Source of the DNA: Oceanibacterium hippocampi
Lineage (GTDB): Bacteria > Pseudomonadota > Alphaproteobacteria > Sneathiellales > Sneathiellaceae
DNA: 64,000 nt
Assembly: GCF_900172325.1 (NCBI RefSeq)
Contig: NZ_FWFR01000001.1
Location: 1,752,335-1,816,334 of the forward strand
Direction of reading: 5' to 3'
Shown here in pieces: positions 1-7,702 of the stretch (the stretch's first letter is position 1; the number at the start of each line of letters is the position of its first letter). Below the pieces are notes generated by a model. That model saw only the letters and a list, made by a program, of their open reading frames with translations, had not been told where the DNA came from and ran no database searches. The position numbers and the translations under genes were made by a program.

Positions 1-435
1 CCAGCCGAAGCCGAAGGCGAGCCCGGCGACATAGGCGCCGACCGGGCCGGCCGGCCGCTTGCCGCCCTGGAAGCGCGCTTCCCTGTTGAGCAGCGGGATC
101 CGGAAGAGGCCCATGAAATGCAGGCCGAAGATCACGATCAGCGCACCGGCGATCTTCGAGATCACGTCGAGATGCTGGTAGAGCAGCCGGCTGACCGCCG
201 AGGCGGAGGCGCCGAGCAGGACGAACACGGTCGAGAAGCCGATCACGAAGACCAGCGACATCGCCACCACCCGCCAGTCGATCCGCGGCCGGTCCTCTCT
301 CTCGCCGACCATTTCCTCCAGCGAGGTCCCGGCGACGAAGCAGAGATAGGCCGGCACCAGCGGCAGAACGCAGGGGCTGAGAAAACTGACCAGCCCGCCA
401 ACGGCGGCGACGGTGTAGGTAATTTCGACGGCCAT
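1..435 (-). CDS. ccdA: CcdA-like membrane thiol-disulfide carrier, N-terminal part (runs off the window)
   Basis: The 145 visible residues look like the first half of a CcdA/DsbD-type inner-membrane protein. This family passes electrons from cytoplasmic thioredoxin to periplasmic thiols, for example for cytochrome c maturation. Hydrophobic segments lie at about residues 9-30, 56-77 and 92-112, and a fourth starts at the window edge. The first carries the S-P-C-V-L-P motif with the presumed redox cysteine at residue 22. The partner cysteine, expected in the second half, is outside the window. The ATG at 435 is the natural start because the hydrophobic first segment follows at once. It is divergent from the quinone oxidoreductase across 146 bases. 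A broader CcdA-family thiol carrier unrelated to cytochromes is possible. Confidence 0.85.
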   Translation of the reverse strand, partial: MAVEITYTVAAVGGLVSFLSPCVLPLVPAYLCFVAGTSLEEMVGEREDRPRIDWRVVAMSLVFVIGFSTVFVLLGASASAVSRLLYQHLDVISKIAGALIVIFGLHFMGLFRIPLLNREARFQGGKRPAGPVGAYVAGLAFGFGW

Positions 436-581
436 GGAACCCTGAACCCGTGCTTGGCGGAAACTGTCGCCTGATGACCTATCCCCTGACACAACCGGCG
501 ACCAGTAACAACTGCGTCAATTCCGCGCTATACCCGTCATCAATATAGTGTGTTCGGACAGTACGGGGATGCGGCAGCGAC

Positions 582-1556
582 ATGAAGGGGATGATCTGCG
601 AACGCCTGGACGGGCCCCGGGCGCTTCGCCTCGCGGACTGGCCGGCGGTGCCGCCCGGGCCGGGCGAGGTCCGGGTCGCACTGCAGGCCGCCGGCGTCAA
701 TTATCCGGACCTCCTGATGACCCGTGGCGGCTACCAGCACAAGCCGGCCCTGCCCTTCGCGCCGGGCATGGAAGGGGCGGGCGTCGTGGCCGAGATCGGT
801 CCCGGCGTCGAGGGTTTCGCGGTCGGCCAGCCGGTCGCGGTGACGGCGCGCAGCGGCACCTTTGCCGATACCATCACCGTGCCGGCCGACGCATTGCTGG
901 CACTCGCGCCCGGGACCGACCCGGCTGTCGCCGCGGCGCTGCCGGTGGCGATCAAGACGGCGCATGTCTCGCTCGTCCGGCGCGCGCGGCTGCGCGCGGG
1001 CGAATGGCTGCTGGTACACGGCGCGGCGGGCGGGGTCGGCGCCGCGACCGTGGTTCTCGGCAAGCGCCTGGGGGCCCGGGTCATCGCCGCCGGCTCGACC
1101 GCCGCGAAACGCGACTTCCTGCGCGAACTCGGCGCCGACCGGGTGATCGATGCCGAGCCCGGCTTCGCCGCCCGGGTCAACGAAATTACCGACGGGCAGG
1201 GTGCGGACGTGGTGTTCGACCCGGTCGGCGGCGCGGTGTTCGAGGAAAGCGTGCAGTGCCTGGCGCAGCGCGGCCGGCTGCTGATCGTCGGTTTCGCGGG
1301 CGGCACCTTCGGCGTGCCGGACCTGCAGAGGCTGCAACGCGGGGAGGGGCAATTGATCGGTGTGAGGGCCGGCGAGATCGGCCGCCGCGACCCGGCGGTC
1401 GGTGCCGCGAGCCGGGCGGCGATGCGCGAACTGCTGGTCGCGCCGGAGTTTGCCCCGATCGTCCGGGAAAGCCTGCCGCTCGACGACGCTGCGATGGCGC
1501 TGGAACGGCTCGACGGACGCCGGGCGATCGGCAAGATCGTGCTCCGGACCGCTTGA
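582..1556 (+). CDS. NADPH:quinone oxidoreductase family protein (zinc-free medium-chain dehydrogenase)
   Basis: This 324-residue protein has a GroES-like N-terminal half and a Rossmann domain with the nucleotide-binding run HGAAGGVGAA at about 147-156. The zinc-ligand cysteine cluster of alcohol dehydrogenases is absent, which places it with quinone oxidoreductase/zeta-crystallin enzymes that reduce quinones or enals with NADPH in the cytoplasm. Length is normal for the family. The ATG at 582 is preceded by GCAGCGAC, a weak ribosome site. A TATAGT hexamer at 544-549 could be its -10 element, but the -35 region is poor. The gene stands alone, so the physiological substrate cannot be inferred. 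Confidence 0.9.
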   Translation: MKGMICERLDGPRALRLADWPAVPPGPGEVRVALQAAGVNYPDLLMTRGGYQHKPALPFAPGMEGAGVVAEIGPGVEGFAVGQPVAVTARSGTFADTITVPADALLALAPGTDPAVAAALPVAIKTAHVSLVRRARLRAGEWLLVHGAAGGVGAATVVLGKRLGARVIAAGSTAAKRDFLRELGADRVIDAEPGFAARVNEITDGQGADVVFDPVGGAVFEESVQCLAQRGRLLIVGFAGGTFGVPDLQRLQRGEGQLIGVRAGEIGRRDPAVGAASRAAMRELLVAPEFAPIVRESLPLDDAAMALERLDGRRAIGKIVLRTA

Positions 1557-1668
1557 GCGGATCGCTCGACATTGCCGGCCGCCGCGTGCGTTGACGGGCA
1601 GCCTGGGCATAGAAAAAGCGCCGGGGGCGAACCGCGGCGCTTCTTCCGTTCGGCGGTGGCCAGTTCGG

Positions 1669-1995
1669 TCAGGCGACCTGGGCCAGTCCGTCCTTCTCTT
1701 CCTTTCCGAGGTAGATGTCGGAAAGCAGTTCGAGAACCTCGACGACCGACTCGCTGTTCAGCGAATAATAGATCGTCTGGGCTTCGCGCCGGGTCTTCAC
1801 CAGGTCCTCGCGGCGAAGCCGGGCGAGATGCTGGGACAGGGCCGACTGGCTGAGCCCGACAATGCGTTCCAGCTCCCCGACGGAGCGCTCGCAATCGACG
1901 AGATTGCAGAGCACCATGAGCCGGTGCTTGTTGCTCATTGCCTTGAGGAAGCGGCTCGCGTCCTGAGCCTTGTCTTGCAACGATTGAATGGACAT
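1669..1995 (-). CDS. ArsR-family winged-helix transcriptional repressor
   Basis: This 108-residue protein is a complete ArsR/SmtB winged helix; the recognition helix is SQSALSQHLARLR at 49-61, followed by the REAQTIYY wing at 70-77. The overall pattern resembles the NolR/BigR/SqrR branch. In that branch the sulfide-responsive members use one cysteine in helix 2 and one near the C-terminus. Here only C30 and C35 are present, and the C-terminal cysteine position (after DIY) is leucine, so the usual two-thiol switch is missing. The classical arsenic-binding C-x-C in helix 3 is also absent. The inducer is unknown. A 427-base intergenic region lies upstream and probably holds its promoter and operator. 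Confidence 0.9.
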   Translation of the reverse strand: MSIQSLQDKAQDASRFLKAMSNKHRLMVLCNLVDCERSVGELERIVGLSQSALSQHLARLRREDLVKTRREAQTIYYSLNSESVVEVLELLSDIYLGKEEKDGLAQVA

Positions 1996-2422
1996 TGGCG
2001 CCTCATACGAGAAATCTACGACTGATAACGACGCATTTTGATAAGCTGATATAGCCTTTCGTGAACAACATGCAAGCGAAAATCCTCGATATTATTGCAA
2101 CAAAGTGTAACCGGCGGAAAGAAACAGGGTTAGAGATCAAAGCCCTGACAGGGAGTGATGAAAAACACGAAAGATCATGCCTCGTCGTCTCTGAGTTATT
2201 GAAATAATCGTTCGGGACACTGCGTCATTTTGCCTCGGTCTGTTCACGAACCGGTGAATGACGACTTTCACCTTTCGGAATAGGCCGCGCGGCGTCTCTG
2301 TGCCGGGAAGCCTCGGTTCCGCTACGTCAGGTGGCGCGGCACATGTCCCGGGAGGCACTCTGGCTATTCGTCGGGCGGCCCGTCTATAGTGCGCGCGCTC
2401 AATCTTGACGTCCGACGCAAGA
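1996..2422. other. Intergenic region between the ArsR gene and the phosphodiesterase
   Basis: No gene is supported here; the open frames crossing it have no recognisable product. The first 120 bases, next to the ArsR start, are AT-rich for this genome and contain three TGATA-like repeats (2024-2052), a reasonable place for a self-regulatory operator. Near the right end, TATAGT at 2385-2390 could be the -10 box for the phosphodiesterase, although no good -35 is seen 17 bases upstream. Confidence 0.4.
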
Positions 2423-3250
2423 ATGGATCGCCATATGCTCATCGCCCAGATTTCCGACCTGCATGTCCTCGAGCCCGGCGAACTGCAGTTCGGCCAGTTC
2501 GATACGAACGCGGCCCTGGGCCGCGCGGTCGACACGATCCGCGCCCTTAACCCGCGCCCGGACATCGTGCTGGCGACCGGCGACCTGACCGACCACGGGA
2601 CGATTTCCGAATACGAGATGCTGGCCGAGATCCTGACGCCGCTGACGATGCCGTTCTATCTGCTGCCGGGCAATCACGACCTGGCGCCGTTCATCAAGTC
2701 GGCCTTCCCCGACCATGACTATCTGCCCGACCGGGGGCGACTGAATTACGTGATCGACGACCACCCGGTCCGGCTGGTCGGCCTCGACACCGCGGTGCCG
2801 GGCGAGATCGGCGGCAGCCTGGGCGAGGAGGGGCTCGCCTTTCTCGACGGGACGCTGGCCGCCGCGCCCGACCGGCCGACCGTCGTCTTCATGCATCACC
2901 CGCCCTTCCTGACCGGCATCGCTGGCATGGACCGCTACAACTGCGCCGACGGCGATGCGATGGCGGCCATCGTCGCCCGCAACCCGCAGGTCGAGCGCGT
3001 GCTCTGCGGCCATTGCCACCGTCCGATCCAGACCCGCTGGGCGGGAACCCTGGCCTCGGTCTGCCCGAGCGTCGCGCCGCCGATCGAATTCAACCTGGTT
3101 CCCGACAGCGGCGTGCGCCTGACCTTCGAGCCGGCGGCGATCCAGCTTCATCTTTGGCGGCCGGAAATCGGCGTCGTCAGCCACATGGTCTATGCCGAGG
3201 ATTTCGGTGAGCCGCTGATGGTCCTGCCGCCGTCGAACGGCGAAGCTTGA
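2423..3250 (+). CDS. Calcineurin-like phosphodiesterase (CpdA/GpdQ type)
   Basis: The protein (275 residues from this start) carries the full binuclear-metal phosphoesterase set in order: D-L-H near the N-terminus, GDLTDHG, GNHD, an H-H-P-P motif and GHCH. These define the class III cyclic-nucleotide phosphodiesterase/glycerophosphodiesterase group (CpdA, GpdQ, Rv0805), which acts in the cytoplasm on cAMP or glycerophosphodiesters. Three starts are possible: TTG 2405, ATG 2423 and ATG 2435. The family usually begins just before L-I-A-Q-I-S-D-L-H, so 2423 or 2435 is preferred; 2435 has a GGA seven bases upstream. It appears monocistronic. The true substrate cannot be told from sequence. Confidence 0.9.
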   Translation: MDRHMLIAQISDLHVLEPGELQFGQFDTNAALGRAVDTIRALNPRPDIVLATGDLTDHGTISEYEMLAEILTPLTMPFYLLPGNHDLAPFIKSAFPDHDYLPDRGRLNYVIDDHPVRLVGLDTAVPGEIGGSLGEEGLAFLDGTLAAAPDRPTVVFMHHPPFLTGIAGMDRYNCADGDAMAAIVARNPQVERVLCGHCHRPIQTRWAGTLASVCPSVAPPIEFNLVPDSGVRLTFEPAAIQLHLWRPEIGVVSHMVYAEDFGEPLMVLPPSNGEA

Positions 3251-3303
3251 CCGCACGCCGTGCTGCGCAAGAGTGTCAGGATACTTGACAAATCGCGCAT
3301 TTT

Positions 3304-3415
3304 CGGGAATTTCCTCGTTGAATCAAGAGATTGGTGGGATTCGCGGAGGCATTCCGGCCGGATGATTACCGGAAATTCTGACAACACTCCGGCGTCTGAT
3401 CTATCGGGAATTCTG
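3304..3415 (+). promoter_or_regulatory. Candidate upstream activator sites for the sigma-54 promoter (repeated CGGRAATTYY motif)
   Basis: Three same-strand copies of a ten-base motif are visible: CGGGAATTTC at 3304, CGGAAATTCT at 3370 and CGGGAATTCT at 3405. An inverted partial copy (ATTCCGG) sits at 3351-3357. They lie about 40-145 bases upstream of the -24/-12 element at 3448, the range where sigma-54 enhancer-binding proteins bind. Function is inferred from spacing and repetition only. Confidence 0.45.
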
Positions 3416-3447
3416 TAAGCGATTGAAATTATTCAGAAAATGAAAAA

Positions 3448-3463
3448 TGGCACGCGGTTTGCG
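3448..3463 (+). promoter_or_regulatory. Sigma-54 (RpoN) -24/-12 promoter of the PEP-CTERM gene
   Basis: TGGCACGCGGTTTGCG matches the RpoN consensus TGGCAC-N5-TTGCW at every position except the last. The invariant GG (3449-3450) and GC (3461-3462) are separated by exactly ten bases. Transcription would start near 3474 and give a leader of about 74 bases before the PEP-CTERM ATG at 3548. Confidence 0.7.
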
Positions 3464-3547
3464 TGTGTGACTACCGAAATTAGCTTTATTGGTGTAAACC
3501 GGCCGAATGAACGTGCCGGAACCCAGTGAGTGACAGGAGAATAAATA

Positions 3548-4165
3548 ATGTTTCGTCTCTCGTTCCTTTCGCTTTCCGCCGCCGTCGTGATGGTTGCCTC
3601 GGCCGCGGGATTCAGCGCTGCCGAGGCATCGCCGGTGCTGTTCTGCAAGGACGGCCCGGGCATCGATCTGGCGGCGACCGGGTGCATTTCCGGCACCTCC
3701 CGGCATTACCCGAACGGCGGCGACGGCATCTACAGCAATGCCGGCGGCGGCGATGACGAGGCTGCGGTCGAGGCGGCGATCCTCGCGGCGACCGGCAGCG
3801 CGGTCGATCTCAGCCTCTATGGCAAGAGCGACTCGAATGCGGCCCTGTTCTCGTTCACGCCGCTTGGCGGCGGTTTGCTGACCGGGTCACAGTCGGGCGG
3901 CTGGTCGGTGCTCGACGGGACGCTGATCGCCTACATCACGATCAAGGCGGCGAATTCCTTCGCGCTGTACGAGATCGACCCGATGTCCGCGACCGGCTCC
4001 TACACGACCGCCGGCATCCTGAACAACGGCGGCCAGCAGCCGTCGGTCTCGCATATCAGCTTCTGGCTTGCCAGCGGCGGCGATACGCAGATCCCGGAGC
4101 CCGCGGCCCTGCTGATCTTCGGCGCGGCGCTGGCCGGTCTCGGCCTGGCGCGTCGCAAGGCCTGA
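3548..4165 (+). CDS. PEP-CTERM sorting-domain surface/exported protein
   Basis: This 205-residue protein has an N-terminal signal peptide (hydrophobic to about residue 25, A-x-A-type cleavage region). Its C-terminus is a PEP-CTERM signal: I-P-E-P at about 182-185, a hydrophobic helix, and a final R-R-K-A. In other Gram-negative bacteria such signals are processed by exosortase (EpsH/XrtA), and the proteins are tied to exopolysaccharide and floc or biofilm matrix. The middle region is Gly/Ser/Asn-rich and has no domain I recognise. The start is supported by AGGAG at 3536-3540. The gene is alone, with its own sigma-54-type promoter and terminator; no exosortase is in the window. Confidence 0.88.
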   Translation: MFRLSFLSLSAAVVMVASAAGFSAAEASPVLFCKDGPGIDLAATGCISGTSRHYPNGGDGIYSNAGGGDDEAAVEAAILAATGSAVDLSLYGKSDSNAALFSFTPLGGGLLTGSQSGGWSVLDGTLIAYITIKAANSFALYEIDPMSATGSYTTAGILNNGGQQPSVSHISFWLASGGDTQIPEPAALLIFGAALAGLGLARRKA

Positions 4166-4225
4166 TGCGGCGAGGAGCGCCGGAACCCGGCGCTCCAACC
4201 CGACGATCGACGGAACAATGAGGAT

Positions 4226-4257
4226 AAGGCGGCCCGCCGGGGCCGCCTTTTCTTTTT
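4226..4257 (+). terminator. Rho-independent terminator after the PEP-CTERM gene
   Basis: A perfect 8-bp stem (GGCGGCCC at 4228-4235 with GGGCCGCC at 4240-4247), a four-base loop and a T-rich tail to 4257. It closes the PEP-CTERM transcript 60 bases after its stop codon. Confidence 0.9.
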
Positions 4258-4286
4258 GCGTCATCGCAGAGTGGGGTGGGGGATGA

Positions 4287-4362
4287 TGGTGCCGGCAGCA
4301 GGACTTGAACCCGCAACCTACCGCTTACAAGGCGGTTGCTCTACCAGTTGAGCTATGCCGGC
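4287..4362 (-). tRNA. tRNA-Thr (anticodon TGT)
   Basis: Read on the minus strand, acceptor GCCGGCA pairs with TGCCGGC. The anticodon stem ACCGC/GCGGT encloses loop CTTGTAA with anticodon TGT, and the T arm is intact. The CCA end is encoded (4287-4289). It lies downstream of rlmB on the same strand and may be read with it. In E. coli a tRNA-Thr sits within the Tyr/Gly/tuf array; here it is on the opposite strand beyond rlmB. Confidence 0.97.
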
Positions 4363-4437
4363 ACCGGGCGCCGCGGGCGACGCGCCGCCAAACTAGTCGC
4401 GCCGGCCGCCGCGGACAAGTCTCAAGCGTCGCGTCGT

Positions 4438-5409
4438 TCAGTCCCGCCGGACCCGGGTCAGCTCGTAGAGCGCGACCGCGGCGGCGTTGGAAACGTTCAG
4501 GCTTTCCATGCCCGCCTCGATCGGCAGGCGGGCGAGGATGTCGCAATTCTCCCGGGTCAGCCGGCGCAGGCCCTTTTCCTCGGCGCCGAGCACCAGCGCC
4601 ACCGGCTGGCGGTCGCGCGGCCGGGCCGCCGAAAGATCGTGGCTGGCCTCGCCGTCCAGGCCGATCCGCCAGTATCCGCAGTCGGCCAGCTTGTCGAGCG
4701 CGCGCGCGAGGTTGACCTCGCGCAGCAGTGGCACGATCTCGAGCGCGCCGGAGGCGGCCTTGGCGAGGCTGCCGAGCGGCGGAGGCGCGTTGCGGTCGGT
4801 CATGATCACGGCGAGCGCGCCGAAGGCGGCGGCGGAGCGCAGGATCGCGCCGACATTCTGCGGGTCGAGCACCTGGTCGAGGACGAGCGCGACGGCGCCG
4901 TCGCGGCGGGCGCAGACCTGTTCCAGCGATGGCCAGTCGAGCGGCTCGGCATCGAGCGCGATGCCCTGGTGCACGGCGCCGGGGCCGAGTTCGCGGTCGA
5001 GCCGTTCGCGTTCGACGATCGTCGGTGCCTCGAGCCCGGCGGGGAGCGCCGCGCCGTCGGCCTCGAGCCGCCGCCAGGCCTCGCGCGTGACCAGCAGGCG
5101 CCGGCAGCGCCGGGCCGGGTTCGCGAGCGCCGCGGCGACCGCGTGCGGCCCGTAGAGCCAGGGACGATCGGCGAACTTCCTGTGTTTTCCGCGGCGCTCG
5201 TCCGGTTTCGCCTTGCGGCCCCCTTCGCTGCCCGGATTACCGTCGTCGACGCGACCTTCGCCGGCCTTGCCGCGCCGGGAATCGCCGTGGCCGCCGGGGC
5301 GGGGCGACGGGCGCGGGGCGCCGGACCTGTCGCCGGCGCTGCCGCCCGACCTGTTGCCACCGGTGGTGGCGCCGCGACCGGAGCCGGCCTGCCTGTTGCG
5401 TGATGTCAT
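4438..5409 (-). CDS. rlmB: TrmH-family 23S rRNA 2'-O-ribose methyltransferase (RlmB-like)
   Basis: The protein (323 residues) is a SPOUT-fold methyltransferase that methylates a guanosine ribose in 23S rRNA using S-adenosylmethionine. The three TrmH motifs are visible: D-P-Q-N-V-G-A-I-L-R, L-V-L-G-A-E-E-K-G, and E-S-L-N-V-S-N-A-A near the C-terminus. A small substrate-binding domain (P-W-L-Y-G-P-H-A-V onward) precedes them. Unusually, the first 75-80 residues are a low-complexity stretch rich in Gly, Arg, Ser, Asp and Lys, absent from E. coli RlmB. I chose the ATG at 5409. The frame stays open upstream to 5541, but that extension would run through the hairpins and the tRNA-Tyr promoter. Confidence 0.88.
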   Translation of the reverse strand: MTSRNRQAGSGRGATTGGNRSGGSAGDRSGAPRPSPRPGGHGDSRRGKAGEGRVDDGNPGSEGGRKAKPDERRGKHRKFADRPWLYGPHAVAAALANPARRCRRLLVTREAWRRLEADGAALPAGLEAPTIVERERLDRELGPGAVHQGIALDAEPLDWPSLEQVCARRDGAVALVLDQVLDPQNVGAILRSAAAFGALAVIMTDRNAPPPLGSLAKAASGALEIVPLLREVNLARALDKLADCGYWRIGLDGEASHDLSAARPRDRQPVALVLGAEEKGLRRLTRENCDILARLPIEAGMESLNVSNAAAVALYELTRVRRD

Positions 5410-5469
5410 GCCGCGGCTTATATTGATATGGTTCAAGGAGAACAAGCTTGTTCGGGCGGCCCTTTCGAA

Positions 5470-5503
5470 AGGGCCGAACGGGCGGCCTCGTTCGCCCTTT
5501 TTG
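5470..5503 (+). terminator. Terminator-like hairpin between rlmB and tRNA-Tyr
   Basis: AAGGGCCGAAC (5470-5480) pairs with GTTCGCCCTT (5491-5500), with one bulged C, followed by five T residues (5499-5503). The form is that of a plus-strand rho-independent terminator, but no plus-strand gene lies upstream. It may shield the tRNA promoter from antisense transcription. The overlapping palindrome CCCTTTCGAAAGGG (5461-5474) adds a second hairpin in the rlmB leader. Confidence 0.5.
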
Positions 5504-5507
5504 CGGT

Positions 5508-5536
5508 TGACAATCGACGTTAAACGTCGATATTGC
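5508..5536 (+). promoter_or_regulatory. Promoter of the tRNA-Tyr/tRNA-Gly/tuf unit with an internal 19-bp palindrome
   Basis: TTGACA (5508-5513) is a perfect -35 box. A 17-base spacer leads to TATTGC (5531-5536), a weaker -10 box. The spacer is almost wholly taken up by a perfect palindrome, ATCGACGTTAAACGTCGAT (5514-5532, nine-base arms around one A). tRNA-Tyr begins 33 bases further on. A bound protein there would block polymerase, but the regulator is unknown. Confidence 0.65.
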
Positions 5537-5568
5537 CGCACACCTTCGGGCCGTGGCGAAAACCGTCA

Positions 5569-5653
5569 GGAGGGGTGCCAGAGCGGTTAAATGGGACGGG
5601 CTGTAAACCCGTTGGCTTAGCCTACGTTGGTTCGAATCCAACCCCCTCCACCA
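5569..5653 (+). tRNA. tRNA-Tyr (anticodon GTA)
   Basis: A class II tRNA with a long variable arm. Acceptor GGAGGGG pairs with CCCCTCC, the anticodon loop within GGGCTGTAAACCC gives GTA, and CCA is encoded at 5651-5653. It is probably the first product of a transcript that continues through tRNA-Gly to tuf. Confidence 0.97.
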
Positions 5654-5750
5654 TCGCCACCGGTTTCGGGTCGGCGGTGACTGGCCGGATCGCCAGGGTC
5701 CGGAATGCCGGGGGGCGGTTCGCATCGGCGACAGTGAAGCCTGATACAGG

Positions 5751-5824
5751 GCGGGCGTAGCTCAATGGTAGAGCAACAGCCTTCCAAGCTGATGACGGGG
5801 GTTCGATTCCCCTCGCCCGCTCCA
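5751..5824 (+). tRNA. tRNA-Gly (anticodon TCC)
   Basis: Acceptor GCGGGCG pairs with CGCCCGC. The anticodon stem CAGC/GCTG surrounds CTTCCAA, giving anticodon TCC. CCA is encoded at 5822-5824. It lies 97 bases after tRNA-Tyr and 146 bases before tuf, the same relative order as in the E. coli tufB operon. Confidence 0.97.
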
Positions 5825-5970
5825 CGATCCCCGCGCGGACGGGGCGGTCGGGGAGTTTCCTTCGGAGCCCTAATTCCGCAGGATTTGGACTATTCGCCGA
5901 CGGCCGATCGTTACGGTCGTCATTCGGTTGGATTGGAAGTTGGTTCGGACGGTTCAGGAACGCTGATAAC

Positions 5971-7161
<1,191 letters not shown>

Positions 7162-7175
7162 ACGGTTTGCGGGGC

Positions 7176-7199
7176 GGGCCGGCGGCTTGCCGTCGGCCC
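7176..7199 (+). other. RNA hairpin between tuf copy 1 and tRNA-Trp
   Basis: GGGCCGGCGG (7176-7185) pairs with CCGTCGGCCC (7190-7199) over ten pairs including one G-U, with loop CTTG. There is no T tract, so it is more likely a 3' protective or processing hairpin for the tuf message than a strong terminator. tRNA-Trp follows about 100 bases later. Confidence 0.5.
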
Positions 7200-7306
7200 C
7201 TCGCGACGAGGAAGGACAAGGCGAATACGGTCGCGTCGGCCGGTTGGCCGGAAGCGGCAAAGGCCAGAAGCGGGAACCGGGCATTCCGGGACCGTTCGGT
7301 GCCCCT

Positions 7307-7382
7307 AGGAGTGTAGCTCAACTGGTAGAGCACCGGTCTCCAAAACCGGGGGTTGGGGGTTCGAGCCCCTCCACTCCTGCCA
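7307..7382 (+). tRNA. tRNA-Trp (anticodon CCA)
   Basis: Acceptor AGGAGTG pairs with CACTCCT. The anticodon stem flanks CTCCAAA, giving CCA for tryptophan. The 3' CCA is encoded at 7380-7382. It lies just ahead of secE, the order seen in many alphaproteobacteria. Confidence 0.97.
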
Positions 7383-7500
7383 GGGCGGCGGGGCCGACAA
7401 GAGAACGTGGTGACAGGACGCCAGGGCCGAACGTTTGGTGCGAACCGGACGACGCGGACTGGCGTGATGGCCGTTTCGGACTAAGGACAGATTGACAGCG

Positions 7501-7698
7501 ATGGCTAAGGTTTCCCCAGGCGAGTTCATCAGGCAGGTCCGTCAGGAAACCTCCAAGGTGACATGGCCGACCCGCAAGGAGACGCTCGTGACCACCGGGA
7601 TGGTGTTCGCGATGGTTTTCGCATCGGCGATCTTCTTCTTCCTGGTTGACCTGGTTCTCAGCGAGGCAATCAAGCTTATTCTTCAGGTCGGGGGCTGA
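7501..7698 (+). CDS. secE: Preprotein translocase subunit SecE
   Basis: This 65-residue, single-membrane-span protein is the short form of SecE that clamps SecY in the translocon. The cytoplasmic amphipathic segment carries the family motif V-T-W-P-T-R-K-E at about 20-27, followed by one hydrophobic helix (about 33-58). I use the ATG at 7501; an in-frame TTG at 7492 would add three residues but is less likely. nusG starts five bases after the stop, so the two are surely co-transcribed. Its partner secY is in this window at 33456. Confidence 0.96.
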   Translation: MAKVSPGEFIRQVRQETSKVTWPTRKETLVTTGMVFAMVFASAIFFFLVDLVLSEAIKLILQVGG

Positions 7699-7702
7699 GA
7701 CG

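Noticed and set aside
118-474. A plus-strand frame over the CcdA-like gene
   Set aside because: The minus-strand frame has clear membrane spans and the S-P-C-V-L-P motif; the plus-strand product is a His/Asp-rich shadow.
2100-2400. A small gene in the spacer before the phosphodiesterase
   Set aside because: Open frames there lack ribosome sites and recognisable composition; the minus-strand frame at 2137-2565 overlaps the phosphodiesterase start and is a shadow.
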